A stretch of 64,000 nucleotides of DNA from Marivirga arenosa (GTDB lineage Bacteria > Bacteroidota > Bacteroidia > Cytophagales > Cyclobacteriaceae), in NCBI RefSeq assembly GCF_030503875.2, contig NZ_CP129968.2, forward strand, positions 868,001 to 932,000, written 5' to 3'. Shown here one piece after another: positions 45,873 through 54,285 of this stretch. Position 1 is the first letter of the stretch, and every line of letters begins with the position of its first letter. The notes beneath the pieces are model-generated. The model saw only the letters and a list, made by a program, of their open reading frames with translations, searched no databases and was not told the DNA's origin. Made by a program: the position numbers and the translations under genes.

Positions 45873-46520
45873 TTATTTAATTTTTGACTGTTTAATAACA
45901 GTTTTTGTGTTTGGTCCTTCATTCATGATCAAGTCCAATACACTTAAATTTGACTCAAATTCATTGCCAAAACTTTGGCCATAGGGAATGGACTTATAAA
46001 ATTTGTTTAAAAAATTGGCTTTTTTAGGATGTATTAACGATCTGGCGTCTATAACGTTTCCTGAAACACTTTTTTTATAGCTGACTGATTCGGTAATTTT
46101 TATAGGTTGATTTGTGATTTTGAGACAGATTGTCAGTAAATCAAAATTTAAATCCCATAACAAATTATATTTCTTCTCATAGATGGATTTAAATTCTTCA
46201 GCAAAAAATTCGAAAAAAGGAGATTTACCATAGCAGGTTTGAATGGTTCTCCAGTGTTTTTTATTCCAAGATTGAGAATTATCTATTTTAATATCCTTGC
46301 TTTTAATTTTTTTATTTGCGCCAAAGAGTGGAACAGTCAATACTTCAATTTGCTGTGAGGATAATAAATGACACCTATTTCTGTAGGTTTGCTTTTCAAA
46401 ATATTCCTCTGCTTCAAGAATTAATTCATTTTGACCTTCAATAGCAGAAAAAAAAGCAATAGAAGGAAGGTATTGTAAGTCTATTAATATGGAGTTTTCC
46501 ATGAATATGTGATTTTCCAA
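45873..46520 (-). CDS. WbqC-like family protein
   Basis: This 215-residue cytoplasmic protein shows the WbqC family pattern: N-terminal ILIDLQYLPSIAFFSAI, then EAEEYFEKQTYRNRCHLLSS and VLTVPLFG, then WNKKHWRTIQTCYGKSPFFE. That last block includes the Lys-His-Trp and YGK-P-F motifs. The family is found beside polysaccharide genes or as a solitary gene in Bacteroidota. Its role in amino-sugar or glycan modification is not settled. A second ATG at 46502 would remove six residues and is equally plausible. Confidence 0.8.
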   Translation of the reverse strand: MENHIFMENSILIDLQYLPSIAFFSAIEGQNELILEAEEYFEKQTYRNRCHLLSSQQIEVLTVPLFGANKKIKSKDIKIDNSQSWNKKHWRTIQTCYGKSPFFEFFAEEFKSIYEKKYNLLWDLNFDLLTICLKITNQPIKITESVSYKKSVSGNVIDARSLIHPKKANFLNKFYKSIPYGQSFGNEFESNLSVLDLIMNEGPNTKTVIKQSKIK

Positions 46521-46554
46521 GTTGATTTGAAAAATAAAGAGTTGAGAAATAGGA

Positions 46555-47175
46555 TTATTGAACCTCTCCTAGTCCTTCACGGATAATTTCTGCTGGCTCA
46601 ACAGTGCAGTCAATAACGGTAGATGGGATATTTTTACCATAACCACCATCAATCACGATATCCACAAGATTTTTAAAATTCTCATAAATCTTTTCAGGAT
46701 CAGTTGGGTATTCCACTATGTCATCATCTTCACGAATTGAGGTCGAAATCAAGGGGTTTCCTAAACTTTTCACTATTTCAATAGGAATATTATTGTTAGG
46801 GATTCTTATCCCAACCGTTTTTTTATTCGCATTTACGATTTTAGGAACATTACTGTTTGCAGGTAAAATAAATGTAAAAGGGCCCGGTAAATTTTTCTTC
46901 ATGATTTTGAAGGTAGGAGTAGACAGGTTTTTTACATAATCAGAGATATGGCTCATATCTTCACATATAAAAGACAAATTAATCTTTCCTGGCTTTATTC
47001 CTTTTACCCAGCATAGTTTATCAATGGCTTTTCTATTGGTTAAATCACAGCCTAATCCGTAAATAGTATCAGTAGGGTAGATGACAACGGCACCATCTTT
47101 TAATCGCTCAACTATGTGCTTGATTTTCCTAGGATCAGGATTTTCTTCAAATAATTTTATAAATTCTGCAGCCAT
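46555..47175 (-). CDS. L-threonylcarbamoyladenylate synthase-type protein (Sua5/YciO/YrdC family)
   Basis: The preferred ATG (47175) gives the typical opening [15 protein letters not shown]; another in-frame ATG lies 6 bp upstream. The YrdC domain includes [15 protein letters not shown], the [14 protein letters not shown] loop (family KxR/KxxP-type basic site), PGPFTFIL, and VGIRIPNN with STSIREDDD. Family members make threonylcarbamoyl-AMP for the t6A modification at A37 of ANN-decoding tRNAs. At about 206 residues it is the single-domain YrdC/YciO size. YciO relatives may have another activity, so enzyme identity is probable rather than certain. Confidence 0.85.
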   Translation of the reverse strand: MAAEFIKLFEENPDPRKIKHIVERLKDGAVVIYPTDTIYGLGCDLTNRKAIDKLCWVKGIKPGKINLSFICEDMSHISDYVKNLSTPTFKIMKKNLPGPFTFILPANSNVPKIVNANKKTVGIRIPNNNIPIEIVKSLGNPLISTSIREDDDIVEYPTDPEKIYENFKNLVDIVIDGGYGKNIPSTVIDCTVEPAEIIREGLGEVQ

Positions 47176-47232
47176 ATACAATTATAATCAATTTGAAGTG
47201 AATTAAGATAGTTCTAGCCCAAACAAAATTTC

Positions 47233-47240
47233 TAAATTTG
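47233..47240 (+). promoter_or_regulatory. Bacteroidota -7 promoter element (TAAATTTG) for mltG
   Basis: TAAATTTG fits TAnnTTTG and lies 30 bp upstream of the mltG ATG. Confidence 0.5.
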
Positions 47241-47269
47241 CATTTTAAAATGTAGAAATCAATAAGTGT

Positions 47270-48304
47270 ATGAATAGAAATAAATTTTTAATAGGTTTTG
47301 TAGTAGTGTTTTCTATCTTACTAACATCCTTTGTCTTTTACTTCTATCAAGTGTTCTTCTCTGAAAATATTTTAGTGGAAAAGGGAGATGAAATTATTTT
47401 GATAGAAGAGGATATGGATTTCAAGGATTTGCAGGATATGGTGTATGATAGAGGAATTGTAAATGATATGTTGTCCTTTAGTTTTGTGGCTAAAATTCTG
47501 GAATACCAAGAGAATATGAAGCCGGGTTTGTATTTGATGAAAAAGGATATGACCAATCTTCAAGCAGTAAGAATGCTTAGGGCAGGTAATCAGGTTCCTA
47601 CCTCTACTACTTTTAATAATGTTAGATTAAAACCGGATTTAGCAGGCAAAATTACGGATAATCTTCAGGCAGATTCAGCTCAGTTTCTGAAGTTATTGAA
47701 TAATGATTCATTGATTACTGCATATGGTTTTAATCAGCAAAACATCATGAGTATGTTCATTCCTAATACTTATGAAGTGTATTATACTATTTCAGAGCAA
47801 GCCTTATTTGATAAAATGTATGCCGAATATCAAAGGTTCTGGACAGACGAAAGAAAACAAAAAGCAGAAAAATTAGGTCTAACGCCTTTAGAGGTAAGTG
47901 CTTTAGCTTCTATCGTTCAGGCAGAGAGTGTTCAGTCAGATGAAAGACCAAAAATTGCTGAAGTATATTTAAATAGACTGGAGCGAAATATGGCACTTCA
48001 GGCAGATCCTGCTTTAGTATATGCAGTGGGTGATTTTACTATTAAAAGAGTGCTAAATGTTCATAAAGAGGTAGATTCTCCCTACAATTTGTATAAATAC
48101 AGAGGTTTACCACCAGGGCCAATTAATTTACCTGAAATAGAATCAATTGATGCAGTTTTGAATCCCGATGATCATAATTATCTTTATTTCTGTGCGAAGC
48201 CTGATTTTTCTGGATATCATACTTTTGCCACTAATTTAAGGCAGCATAATATTAATGCCAGAGCTTATCAAAACGCATTGAATCGTTCAAATATTTATAG
48301 ATAA
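47270..48304 (+). CDS. mltG: Endolytic murein transglycosylase MltG
   Basis: This 344-residue protein has one N-terminal membrane helix (residues about 7-28), a LysM-like segment (about 45-100) and the YceG catalytic domain. Diagnostic blocks are LASIVQAESVQSDERPKIAE, which holds the active-site Glu, then VYLNRLERNMALQADPALVY, SPYNLYKYRGLPPGPI and YLYFCAKPDFSGYHTFA. It cuts nascent glycan strands to set their length during peptidoglycan synthesis. It heads the mltG, thioesterase, brkB-like run, with a 2-bp gap to the next gene. Confidence 0.95.
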   Translation: MNRNKFLIGFVVVFSILLTSFVFYFYQVFFSENILVEKGDEIILIEEDMDFKDLQDMVYDRGIVNDMLSFSFVAKILEYQENMKPGLYLMKKDMTNLQAVRMLRAGNQVPTSTTFNNVRLKPDLAGKITDNLQADSAQFLKLLNNDSLITAYGFNQQNIMSMFIPNTYEVYYTISEQALFDKMYAEYQRFWTDERKQKAEKLGLTPLEVSALASIVQAESVQSDERPKIAEVYLNRLERNMALQADPALVYAVGDFTIKRVLNVHKEVDSPYNLYKYRGLPPGPINLPEIESIDAVLNPDDHNYLYFCAKPDFSGYHTFATNLRQHNINARAYQNALNRSNIYR

Positions 48305-48306
48305 TT

Positions 48307-48711
48307 ATGTATCAATTTGAGCATAAAATGAGAGTCCGCTATGCGGAAACGGACCAAATGGGTTATGTTTATTATGGTAATTACGCTACTTATTTTGAGG
48401 TAGCCAGGGCTGAATCTATTCGTAGCCTTGGTTTAACTTACCGAGAAATTGAGGAGGAAGGGGTGATAATGCCTGTGTTAGAAAATTATTCGAAATATTT
48501 AAGACCTGCTCGATATGATGATGAATTGACTATTAAATTGTCAATCCCTAAATTACCTGATACCCGAATCAGATATGAATATGAACTTTATAAAGAAGAG
48601 AAGTTAATTCATAAAGGATATACAGTTTTAGTGTTTGTAGATAGAAATACAGGGAAACCTTGTAAAATGCCTGAAATTTTAGCTAAAATTATGAATCCCT
48701 ATTTTAAATGA
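48307..48711 (+). CDS. Acyl-CoA thioesterase, 4HBT/YbgC family
   Basis: This 134-residue hot-dog-fold protein has the YbgC signature MRVRYAETDQMGYVYYGNY, with the catalytic Asp in AETDQMG, followed by YFEVARAESIRSLGL. It hydrolyses acyl-CoA thioesters; the favoured chain length cannot be read. It starts 2 bp after mltG, and its stop overlaps the start of the brkB-like gene by 4 bp (ATGA). Confidence 0.88.
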   Translation: MYQFEHKMRVRYAETDQMGYVYYGNYATYFEVARAESIRSLGLTYREIEEEGVIMPVLENYSKYLRPARYDDELTIKLSIPKLPDTRIRYEYELYKEEKLIHKGYTVLVFVDRNTGKPCKMPEILAKIMNPYFK

Positions 48712-49637
48712 AGTTTAAATATTTAAGAATCATAATGTCTATTGGCTTTTTAAGGAATTTAATTCATTTCTTAAAAAGAAAGCGTTTGAAAAGGAGTGGT
48801 GTTTCCTATTTTACTCTTGTCAAGATATTTTTGAATGAGTTAGGGGATCATAATTTGATAGAAAGAGCCAATAATGTCGCCTTTCAATTTACTCTGGCCA
48901 TTTTTCCTGCGATAATATTTTTATTCACACTTATCCCTTATTTGCCGATAGATAATTTACAGATGGAGGTCATGGGCTTGTTAGAAGAAACCATGCCGGC
49001 ATCTGTTTACGAAGTTGCTCAATCAACCATCATTGATATTTTGTCAAAGTCGAGAGGAGACTTACTTTCTGTCGGTTTTATTTTTGCATTGTATTTTGCA
49101 ACGAACGGAACAAGTGCACTGATGACTGCCTTTAATCAGACTTATCGAACAAAGGATAGTAGAGGGTTTATCAAAGCAAAAGCCATTGCTATTGGCCTGA
49201 CTTTCCTATTAGCCTTTGTACTTGTAGCTTCTATTCTATTATTAATTGTAGCACAACAGATCATTTTTTTTCTTGAAGATTTTGGCATAATAAATGACAA
49301 CTTAGAAGTTTACATATTTATAGGGTTACGGTTTTTAGTTATCTTTTTCTTATTCCAAATTGCTATTTCGGTGATTTATTATTGGGCACCTGCCATTCAT
49401 AAGAGATGGCATTTTTTTAATCCTGGTTCTATTTTAGCTACTTTTTTATGTTTAGCAGCCTCTTTTGGCTTTTCGTTTTACATTAATAATTTCGGAACCT
49501 ATAATAAATTATATGGGTCTATTGGAGCCCTTATTGCGATTATGATTTGGTTCTCGTTTTTATCCTTATTTTTAATAATTGGACTAGAGTTAAATGTGAC
49601 TTTAGACAAGGCAAAAGAGAATAAAATTGATTGTTGA
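48708..49637 (+). CDS. YihY/BrkB family membrane protein
   Basis: This 309-residue protein has six helices. Family motifs are LIERANNVAFQFTLAIFPAI near residue 50, FALYFATNGTSALMTAFNQT near residue 125, and the C-terminal GTYNKLYGSIGALIAIMIW block, which is the most conserved part of the YihY family. The family has been called RNase BN or virulence factor BrkB, but neither activity is generally established. It is translationally coupled to the thioesterase gene by a 4-bp overlap. Confidence 0.9.
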   Translation: MKFKYLRIIMSIGFLRNLIHFLKRKRLKRSGVSYFTLVKIFLNELGDHNLIERANNVAFQFTLAIFPAIIFLFTLIPYLPIDNLQMEVMGLLEETMPASVYEVAQSTIIDILSKSRGDLLSVGFIFALYFATNGTSALMTAFNQTYRTKDSRGFIKAKAIAIGLTFLLAFVLVASILLLIVAQQIIFFLEDFGIINDNLEVYIFIGLRFLVIFFLFQIAISVIYYWAPAIHKRWHFFNPGSILATFLCLAASFGFSFYINNFGTYNKLYGSIGALIAIMIWFSFLSLFLIIGLELNVTLDKAKENKIDC

Positions 49638-49657
49638 AAATATTTTTTAAAAATACG

Positions 49658-49688
49658 TTTGCACAAAAAATATTTTCGCATACATTTG
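49658..49688 (+). promoter_or_regulatory. Promoter of the tRNA-Ser gene (TTTG ... TACATTTG)
   Basis: A -33 TTTG at 49658-49661 and a -7 TACATTTG at 49681-49688 are 19 bp apart, the ideal Bacteroidota spacing. The predicted start is about 30 bp before the tRNA. Confidence 0.75.
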
Positions 49689-49726
49689 CAGTCCGATTCG
49701 CGCAAAACGAATCATTCTTATTATTT

Positions 49727-49811
49727 AGAGGCGTGGCAGAGTGGTCGATTGCGTTGGTCTTGAAAACCAATGTACCGCGAGGTACCGGGGGTTCGAATCC
49801 CTCCGCCTCTG
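49727..49811 (+). tRNA. tRNA-Ser(UGA)
   Basis: An 85-nt class II tRNA: acceptor AGAGGCG/CGCCTCT, D arm with GAGTGGTCGA, anticodon stem TTGGT/ACCAA with loop CTTGAAA (anticodon TGA at 49763-49765). The long variable arm TACC-GCGA-GGTA is of normal size, and the T arm is GGGGG-TTCGAAT-CCCTC. Discriminator G and no encoded CCA. It provides a normal-size class II comparison for the array at 42 kb. Confidence 0.96.
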
Positions 49812-49818
49812 CAAAACA

Positions 49819-49853
49819 AAAACCCTGATAGCGAAAACTATCAGGGTTTTTTT
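49819..49853 (+). terminator. Rho-independent terminator of tRNA-Ser
   Basis: AAAACCCTGATAG and CTATCAGGGTTTT form a 13-bp stem, followed by more Ts. Confidence 0.92.
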
Positions 49854-50028
49854 ATGCTCAAAATAAAGCTTTAAGATTTGAATTATTTTAAGAGAGTGCA
49901 TAATCGTTGATAAGAATTTCAAAAGCTATTTGATAATGGATTTTTGTATTTGACCCTTGTGATTTTCGAATATGGTATAATTATTGAAACTTATTAATAG
50001 TATTTATTAGCCATTAAATCCATTACAA

Positions 50029-50889
50029 TTGAATCCAAACTTTAAATCTAAATTACTTCAAGTATTCTATTCATTGCTTCTTATTCCATTATGGGGATTA
50101 GGCTTATTGCAGATTGATATTGCCAATGATTTTACAAGATTGCTCACCTTTTTATTTACAGCATATATAATTCTATTTTTGAAATATAAGCAAATGATTA
50201 ATAAAGGGGTATTATTGATAGGTCCTACATTCTATATGGTAGCAACTATTATAATCCGGCCCATTGATGAATTGATACTTTTTCCAATTACTTGGATTTA
50301 TTTCATGTTTATTATTCTTCTATTATTTGGGGAATTAAAATTATTGCGCAGCCATATTTTTATACTTTTTATCATAATAGCTTTTATTTTTAAGGATGAA
50401 TTAAAGGAGGAAGAATCAAGCTTTTCAAATTTCAGCAAAGAATATGATTACATCAGGAAACCTGATTTGTTGTTAGAATATGAATTTATAAATTATCTGA
50501 AAGATACTGTCCATATAGATACTCAAGGGAAGCCAGTGTTAATTGAAACCTGGAATGAAACGTGTAAACCATGTATTGCCTCTATTCAGGAAATGGAAGA
50601 TGATTTAGGTTCATATAATAGCTTTCATCACATTTATTTATATCAATCTAATTCATTAAAGTCATTAGCATTAGATTCCATAATAAATTATAAATTCATA
50701 ACTGACAAATCCAAAATATACGTAGATGTGAATAATCGCTTATTGAAAAGTATGGATTTAAAATCATATCCTTTCTTCATTATTTTTAATTCGGAAGGAG
50801 AAATGAAAAAATACTTTAGTGGGTATAAATCAGAATATAAAAATGAAATATTAAATAAGCTTTTAAATGAAATTGCTAAATCAAAATGA
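50029..50889 (+). CDS. Membrane-anchored thioredoxin-like protein
   Basis: This 286-residue protein starts at TTG (no ATG is available upstream before a stop). Residues about 8-125 hold four to five membrane helices. A C-terminal thioredoxin-like domain contains the redox pair Cys179-Lys-Pro-Cys182 in ETWNETCKPCIAS, a cis-Pro in LKSYPFFIIF and a closing strand-helix typical of TlpA/ResA proteins. It would act on disulfides on the outer face of the inner membrane. The partner protein is unknown; other thiol-redox-like genes lie 3-5 kb downstream. It ends at a terminator. Confidence 0.7.
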   Translation: MNPNFKSKLLQVFYSLLLIPLWGLGLLQIDIANDFTRLLTFLFTAYIILFLKYKQMINKGVLLIGPTFYMVATIIIRPIDELILFPITWIYFMFIILLLFGELKLLRSHIFILFIIIAFIFKDELKEEESSFSNFSKEYDYIRKPDLLLEYEFINYLKDTVHIDTQGKPVLIETWNETCKPCIASIQEMEDDLGSYNSFHHIYLYQSNSLKSLALDSIINYKFITDKSKIYVDVNNRLLKSMDLKSYPFFIIFNSEGEMKKYFSGYKSEYKNEILNKLLNEIAKSK

Positions 50890-50908
50890 TATACCAAAGA
50901 AGCATAAA

Positions 50909-50940
50909 AAAGAGTTTGATGACTATTCAAACTCTTTCTA
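50909..50940 (+). terminator. Rho-independent terminator
   Basis: AAAGAGTTTGA and TCAAACTCTTT pair (11 bp) around a 7-nt loop, 20 bp after the thioredoxin-like gene. The following 150 bp holds a TGGTCAA/TTGACCA inverted repeat near 50992-51015 and no gene. Confidence 0.8.
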
Positions 50941-51089
50941 AATTCCAAATCAGATTATCTTTTTAAATAAGTGAATGGGTGTATCTTTTATTGGTCAATT
51001 GGATATTCTTGACCATTTTCCTTGTTCCATTAAGGAGAGTTTCCACCTATTTCACACAAGTACAAAACGCGCTTTATACAGAAAAACCC

Positions 51090-51167
51090 CTAATTACCGT
51101 CACAGCCAGGCTTTGCATCAAGATCAGATTCTAAGCGAATATTGCTAAGCCCAATTGAGAATACTGC
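51090..51167 (-). pseudogene. Remnant of a GH3 glycosidase 3' end
   Basis: Twenty-five codons plus a stop are nearly identical to the C terminus of the GH3 gene at the right edge of the window. Both share GLSNIRLESDLDAKPGCDG; the remnant ends in Asn, the intact gene in Lys. An in-frame TAA precedes the fragment, so nothing upstream belongs to a gene. The residues just before the shared part (AVFSI versus EEGIDI) differ, so the source may be a GH3 paralogue, not the same gene. Confidence 0.75.
51094..51155 (+). repeat. 62-bp direct repeat, left copy
   Basis: It matches 63077-63138 at 61 of 62 positions in the same orientation, 11,983 bp apart. It covers the end of the GH3 remnant. The pair brackets the accessory block. 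Confidence 0.85.
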
Positions 51168-51183
51168 TTAGCTTCTAAAGCTG

Positions 51184-52336
51184 CTAATCCTCCAGGTGCA
51201 GGTATTTTCTTATCTCGGATTCAAAATTTTCTTTATTGAAATCGATTAGCTCATCTGTAATGGTCAGAAAATTATTCAGCGGTTGACTGTTTCCAGAGTT
51301 TATTAATTGTAAAACACCATTTTTGCCATGTTTTTGTTCGATAGTATCTATTATAATGGAACTTATGAAAGATCGTATTGATATATAAGGTGATATATGA
51401 TTCATAATATTATCATCTTCAATAAATAACTTTTGTATATCCTTATCAGAATTGTTTTTCATGTAAATAGTAAATTCTTTGTGAAGTTGATCCATACTTA
51501 TTGTATGCCCATTTCCCTGATTATAATAGGCATTTCCCCAAAGGTAAGCAGTACCTTCCTCAGCTAACCAATTTCGGTTATTATTCACCTTCTTGGAATA
51601 ATAATGAACTAAATCATGCGAAAAGTCTTCATTACCCCCAACTGCAAAAATAGTATTGTCTACCACCCCATAACCATCCATGTAATCTACATTTGCATTA
51701 ACTGAATACCGAAAACCTCTGAGTTGTAAAATCTCCTGGTAATTATCAGTGAGGTAAAACTCAAAGTCCTCAGGCTGAAGCCCAAATTTTTCTGCTATTA
51801 TTCTATTTTTAATAACAAATAGTTGAGCATTTTCTTTATTTAACTTATCCCTAAAGTAATAGGTTATATTGCCCACTTGCTCCTTCTTCCAATAACGGGT
51901 GTAGTATTGTAAAGGAATAGAGAAAAGCACTCTGCCTTCTTTAAAAATGGCTTTAAGATCTACTATGTATTTATTTATATATGTATTATGAAAAAGTAGA
52001 TACATAACCTATTGTAATTAAATATTCATTAGCTGCGGTCGGTTTTAAATTCATTAGCTGTTTTTGGGATATTCCGTTTTTTTTATTCTCCCAATTGACC
52101 AGTTGATTAAGGGTAGCAATAGTAAGTTTTTTATTTTTGCTAACAAGCATACTTTCATTTATATCTCCTTTTTCTAATTCTGAGAAAAAAGAATTTAATT
52201 CATTCCAAATTAAATCTATTTGTGAAGAATCACCTATTACATTAATGAAATCAGGCCTTAGGATAGGGCTCTGCGCATTGCCGAAGGAACAGCTAAAGAG
52301 AAAAATTGAAATAATACTAACTATATATTTATTAAT
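51184..52336 (-). pseudogene. Frameshifted exported metallopeptidase-like protein
   Basis: Two overlapping frames make one protein of about 384 residues. Frame 1 (52336-51986) encodes a signal peptide (NKYIVSIISIFLFSC, then SFGNAQ) and about 95 mature residues. Frame 2 (ATG at 52005 to 51184) continues with a gluzincin-like core: FSHDLVHYYSKK, then WLAEEGTAYLWG. They join if one base is removed from the A5 run at 51991-51995. Frame 1 has no ATG; an ATT (52336-52334) sits where the start should be. The zinc motif is HDxxH, with Asp where the catalytic Glu is expected. It is decayed, or affected by sequence errors. The downstream frame alone would give a 273-residue product. Confidence 0.65.
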
Positions 52337-52370
52337 AAAATTAAAGAATTGACTTAGATAAAAGGGTTAA

Positions 52371-52502
52371 TAACGGTTGGTGTTTGGTGTCGTAGCGGAT
52401 TACTTGAGATTTAACTTTCAAAATAGCACCGAAATACGGGCGAATGATAAAGCTCCAAAATCTTACTGAACCCGCTATGCACTATAGCACATATTGTTGG
52501 CA
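52371..52502. repeat. Long imperfect palindrome (integron attC-like or dispersed repeat)
   Basis: TAGCGGATTACTTGAGATTT at 52393-52412 matches the reverse complement of 52458-52477 at 15 of 20 positions, making a bulged stem with a 45-bp centre. The outer edges carry TAACGGTTGG on the left and ATTGTTGGCA on the right. It directly follows the CPBP gene. Size and bulged symmetry resemble integron attC sites and palindromic repeats found between accessory genes of Bacteroidota. No integrase is in the window. Confidence 0.5.
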
Positions 52503-52507
52503 TTTTG

Positions 52508-53182
52508 TTATAAAATCATTTGTGGTACTCCATTTACTAATCCGTGTAAAATTATAGCTCCAACTATACCATATTTTATCCTTGTATATCCAAAGATAAA
52601 ACCTCCAATAATTTGAGGTGTACAAATAAGGATAGCGAATATAAATATTTGAAAATTTGTATAATCGTAATTATAGATATGAACTAGTCCAAAAAAAAAT
52701 GCTGAGGTAAAATACAGTGACTTAAATCCTAATGAAATTGTTTTGCTTCTATAAATAAGCAAGACCAAGAAGGCAGTAGAAAAACTAATTACAGTTCTCA
52801 GCACTCCATATTCCTCCAACGAAAAGGAAGATGTTTGAAAAATAAATGCCGAAGAAATCATATGTGTTATAAATAAACTAGAGATAAAAATATTTAAATT
52901 ACTTCGAAGTAAGTAAAGTCTAAAGGCTAATTCCTCCATGATCGGAAAAAGAATTGCAACAAATAAAATATTGCTTCTTATAGCCTTTGTCGTTTCGTCA
53001 TATTCTCTAACATATTGTGGAATGAGTCCCGAATTCCTTAGTAGTTCTGTTAAAAACAATGCAATGGCTCCTAAACCTATACATAAAAAGAAAAGCACAA
53101 TGAATTCCAATATCATTTGAAAGATTGATTGGTCTTTCTCAATTTTTTCTTTTGGATTTCTTATAAATTTAATAATGTTCAT
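52508..53182 (-). CDS. CPBP (CAAX/Abi) family intramembrane protease
   Basis: This protein of about 224 residues is taken from ATG 53182; an in-frame TTG at 53206 lies upstream. Six to seven helices carry the three CPBP motifs: IMEELAFRLYLLR (EExxxR type), FFFGLVHIYNY (FxxxH) and ILHGLVNGVP (HxxxN). These form the glutamate-dependent active site. Bacterial members often act in bacteriocin maturation or self-immunity. It is the last gene of a four-gene minus-strand unit (47 bp after the DCC-type gene), and the palindromic repeat follows directly. Confidence 0.8.
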   Translation of the reverse strand: MNIIKFIRNPKEKIEKDQSIFQMILEFIVLFFLCIGLGAIALFLTELLRNSGLIPQYVREYDETTKAIRSNILFVAILFPIMEELAFRLYLLRSNLNIFISSLFITHMISSAFIFQTSSFSLEEYGVLRTVISFSTAFLVLLIYRSKTISLGFKSLYFTSAFFFGLVHIYNYDYTNFQIFIFAILICTPQIIGGFIFGYTRIKYGIVGAIILHGLVNGVPQMIL

Positions 53183-53229
53183 TTGTTTGTTCGTAATAAA
53201 AGCCAACTTAAGAGTTGCAGCAGTATATT

Positions 53230-54228
53230 TTAAGAAATTTTACATGTACGACTATTTGCTACTTTCCGATAAATACTCCGCCCTATTTTTGATACTAGTT
53301 CCAGCTTCATGATCGGGTACAGTAATGAAAAAACAGGAATTCTAGAAAGAATTTCATGGTAAGTATCATAGCCGTAATAAGATTTTTCCATACTTTTTGA
53401 GGCTATGTAAGTGTAGGCCATCTCTTGATTAATCTCATTATTAGCTTCCTGTAATAAGGATAGCTTTAAATAGCTCGAATTAAGTGTTTCGAAGATTTTG
53501 TAAACTTTCATGCAGATACCACAATTTTGGTCAAAATATACTGTGAGAATAGTAGTCTTATGAAATTTCAAGATTACTAAAGTCAGCATGAGTCCTATTA
53601 TTGGTCCTAAAACATCGAATATTCCAAATGATATCGAAACTACTATGCCAAATGCAGTTGCTATTGGTAATGAAGCACTTAACCCCAAGAGTAAAAATGT
53701 GAAAGATAAAACTACAACAGTAGTTTTAACAATTAGATTTAAGTACGGTATATTTACAAACTCACTGATGACGTTTAGAAACTCCGATTTGTGCTCTGTA
53801 CTAAACAAGTCGGGCGTTAAATTTGTAAAAAGAGCTCCCGCTAAAATAAAACTACCTATAATTCGTCCAAAAAGTAGTTGAGGCTTCTTGAGGTTAAGCT
53901 GATTAACAAATATCCAGATGAATATACAGCATGAAGCAATATGATGTTGAATGCTAACAGAGTCGGAGAGAACAATCTGTACTAAACAAAGAACAATACC
54001 TATAAAGTAGAAGATCCTTTTTTGAATAAATAAACATAATAGAATGAATAAGTCTAATTGCAGTGGGTTTATTGAATATACTAGTTTTGCTAAAAATTCA
54101 CTATCCCCTTGGTTATAATCAAAATAATGCAATCCAAATTTTGTATAAAAAATATACTTACTCCACAAAAAAAAGAGTAAAACTATCGAATATTTATTAT
54201 CTGTGAATTTTGCGATTATTGATTTCAT
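53230..54228 (-). CDS. Multi-helix membrane protein with C-terminal DCC-type thiol-redox domain
   Basis: ATG 54228 is preferred over a TTG at 54249. Residues about 1-225 hold seven to eight helices, loosely like HTTM-type membrane proteins. The C-terminal domain opens with LTVYFDQNCGICMKVYKIFE, the D-x-x-C-x-x-C motif of the DCC thiol-disulfide oxidoreductase-like family, and continues with a short helix/strand body. Membrane domains of this kind linked to DCC domains occur near genes for secreted Cys-bearing proteins. It lies 57 bp after the DoxX-like gene. The redox role is predicted from the motif only. Confidence 0.6.
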   Translation of the reverse strand: MKSIIAKFTDNKYSIVLLFFLWSKYIFYTKFGLHYFDYNQGDSEFLAKLVYSINPLQLDLFILLCLFIQKRIFYFIGIVLCLVQIVLSDSVSIQHHIASCCIFIWIFVNQLNLKKPQLLFGRIIGSFILAGALFTNLTPDLFSTEHKSEFLNVISEFVNIPYLNLIVKTTVVVLSFTFLLLGLSASLPIATAFGIVVSISFGIFDVLGPIIGLMLTLVILKFHKTTILTVYFDQNCGICMKVYKIFETLNSSYLKLSLLQEANNEINQEMAYTYIASKSMEKSYYGYDTYHEILSRIPVFSLLYPIMKLELVSKIGRSIYRKVANSRTCKIS

Positions 54229-54285
54229 AGTAAAGCTTTTAGGGCTCAAATGCTTGAGAGTTTTGAGTATCTATTTCTGATTTTT

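Noticed and set aside
49631..49828. ORF across the tRNA-Ser gene
   Set aside because: It reads through the promoter and tRNA; chance open frame.
51000..51090. Insertion-sequence remnant beside the GH3 fragment
   Set aside because: No terminal inverted repeats or transposase fragment could be recognised.
52137..52352. 71-residue plus-strand ORF
   Set aside because: The opposite strand encodes the signal peptide and N-terminal part of the frameshifted peptidase-like gene, which is the better reading.
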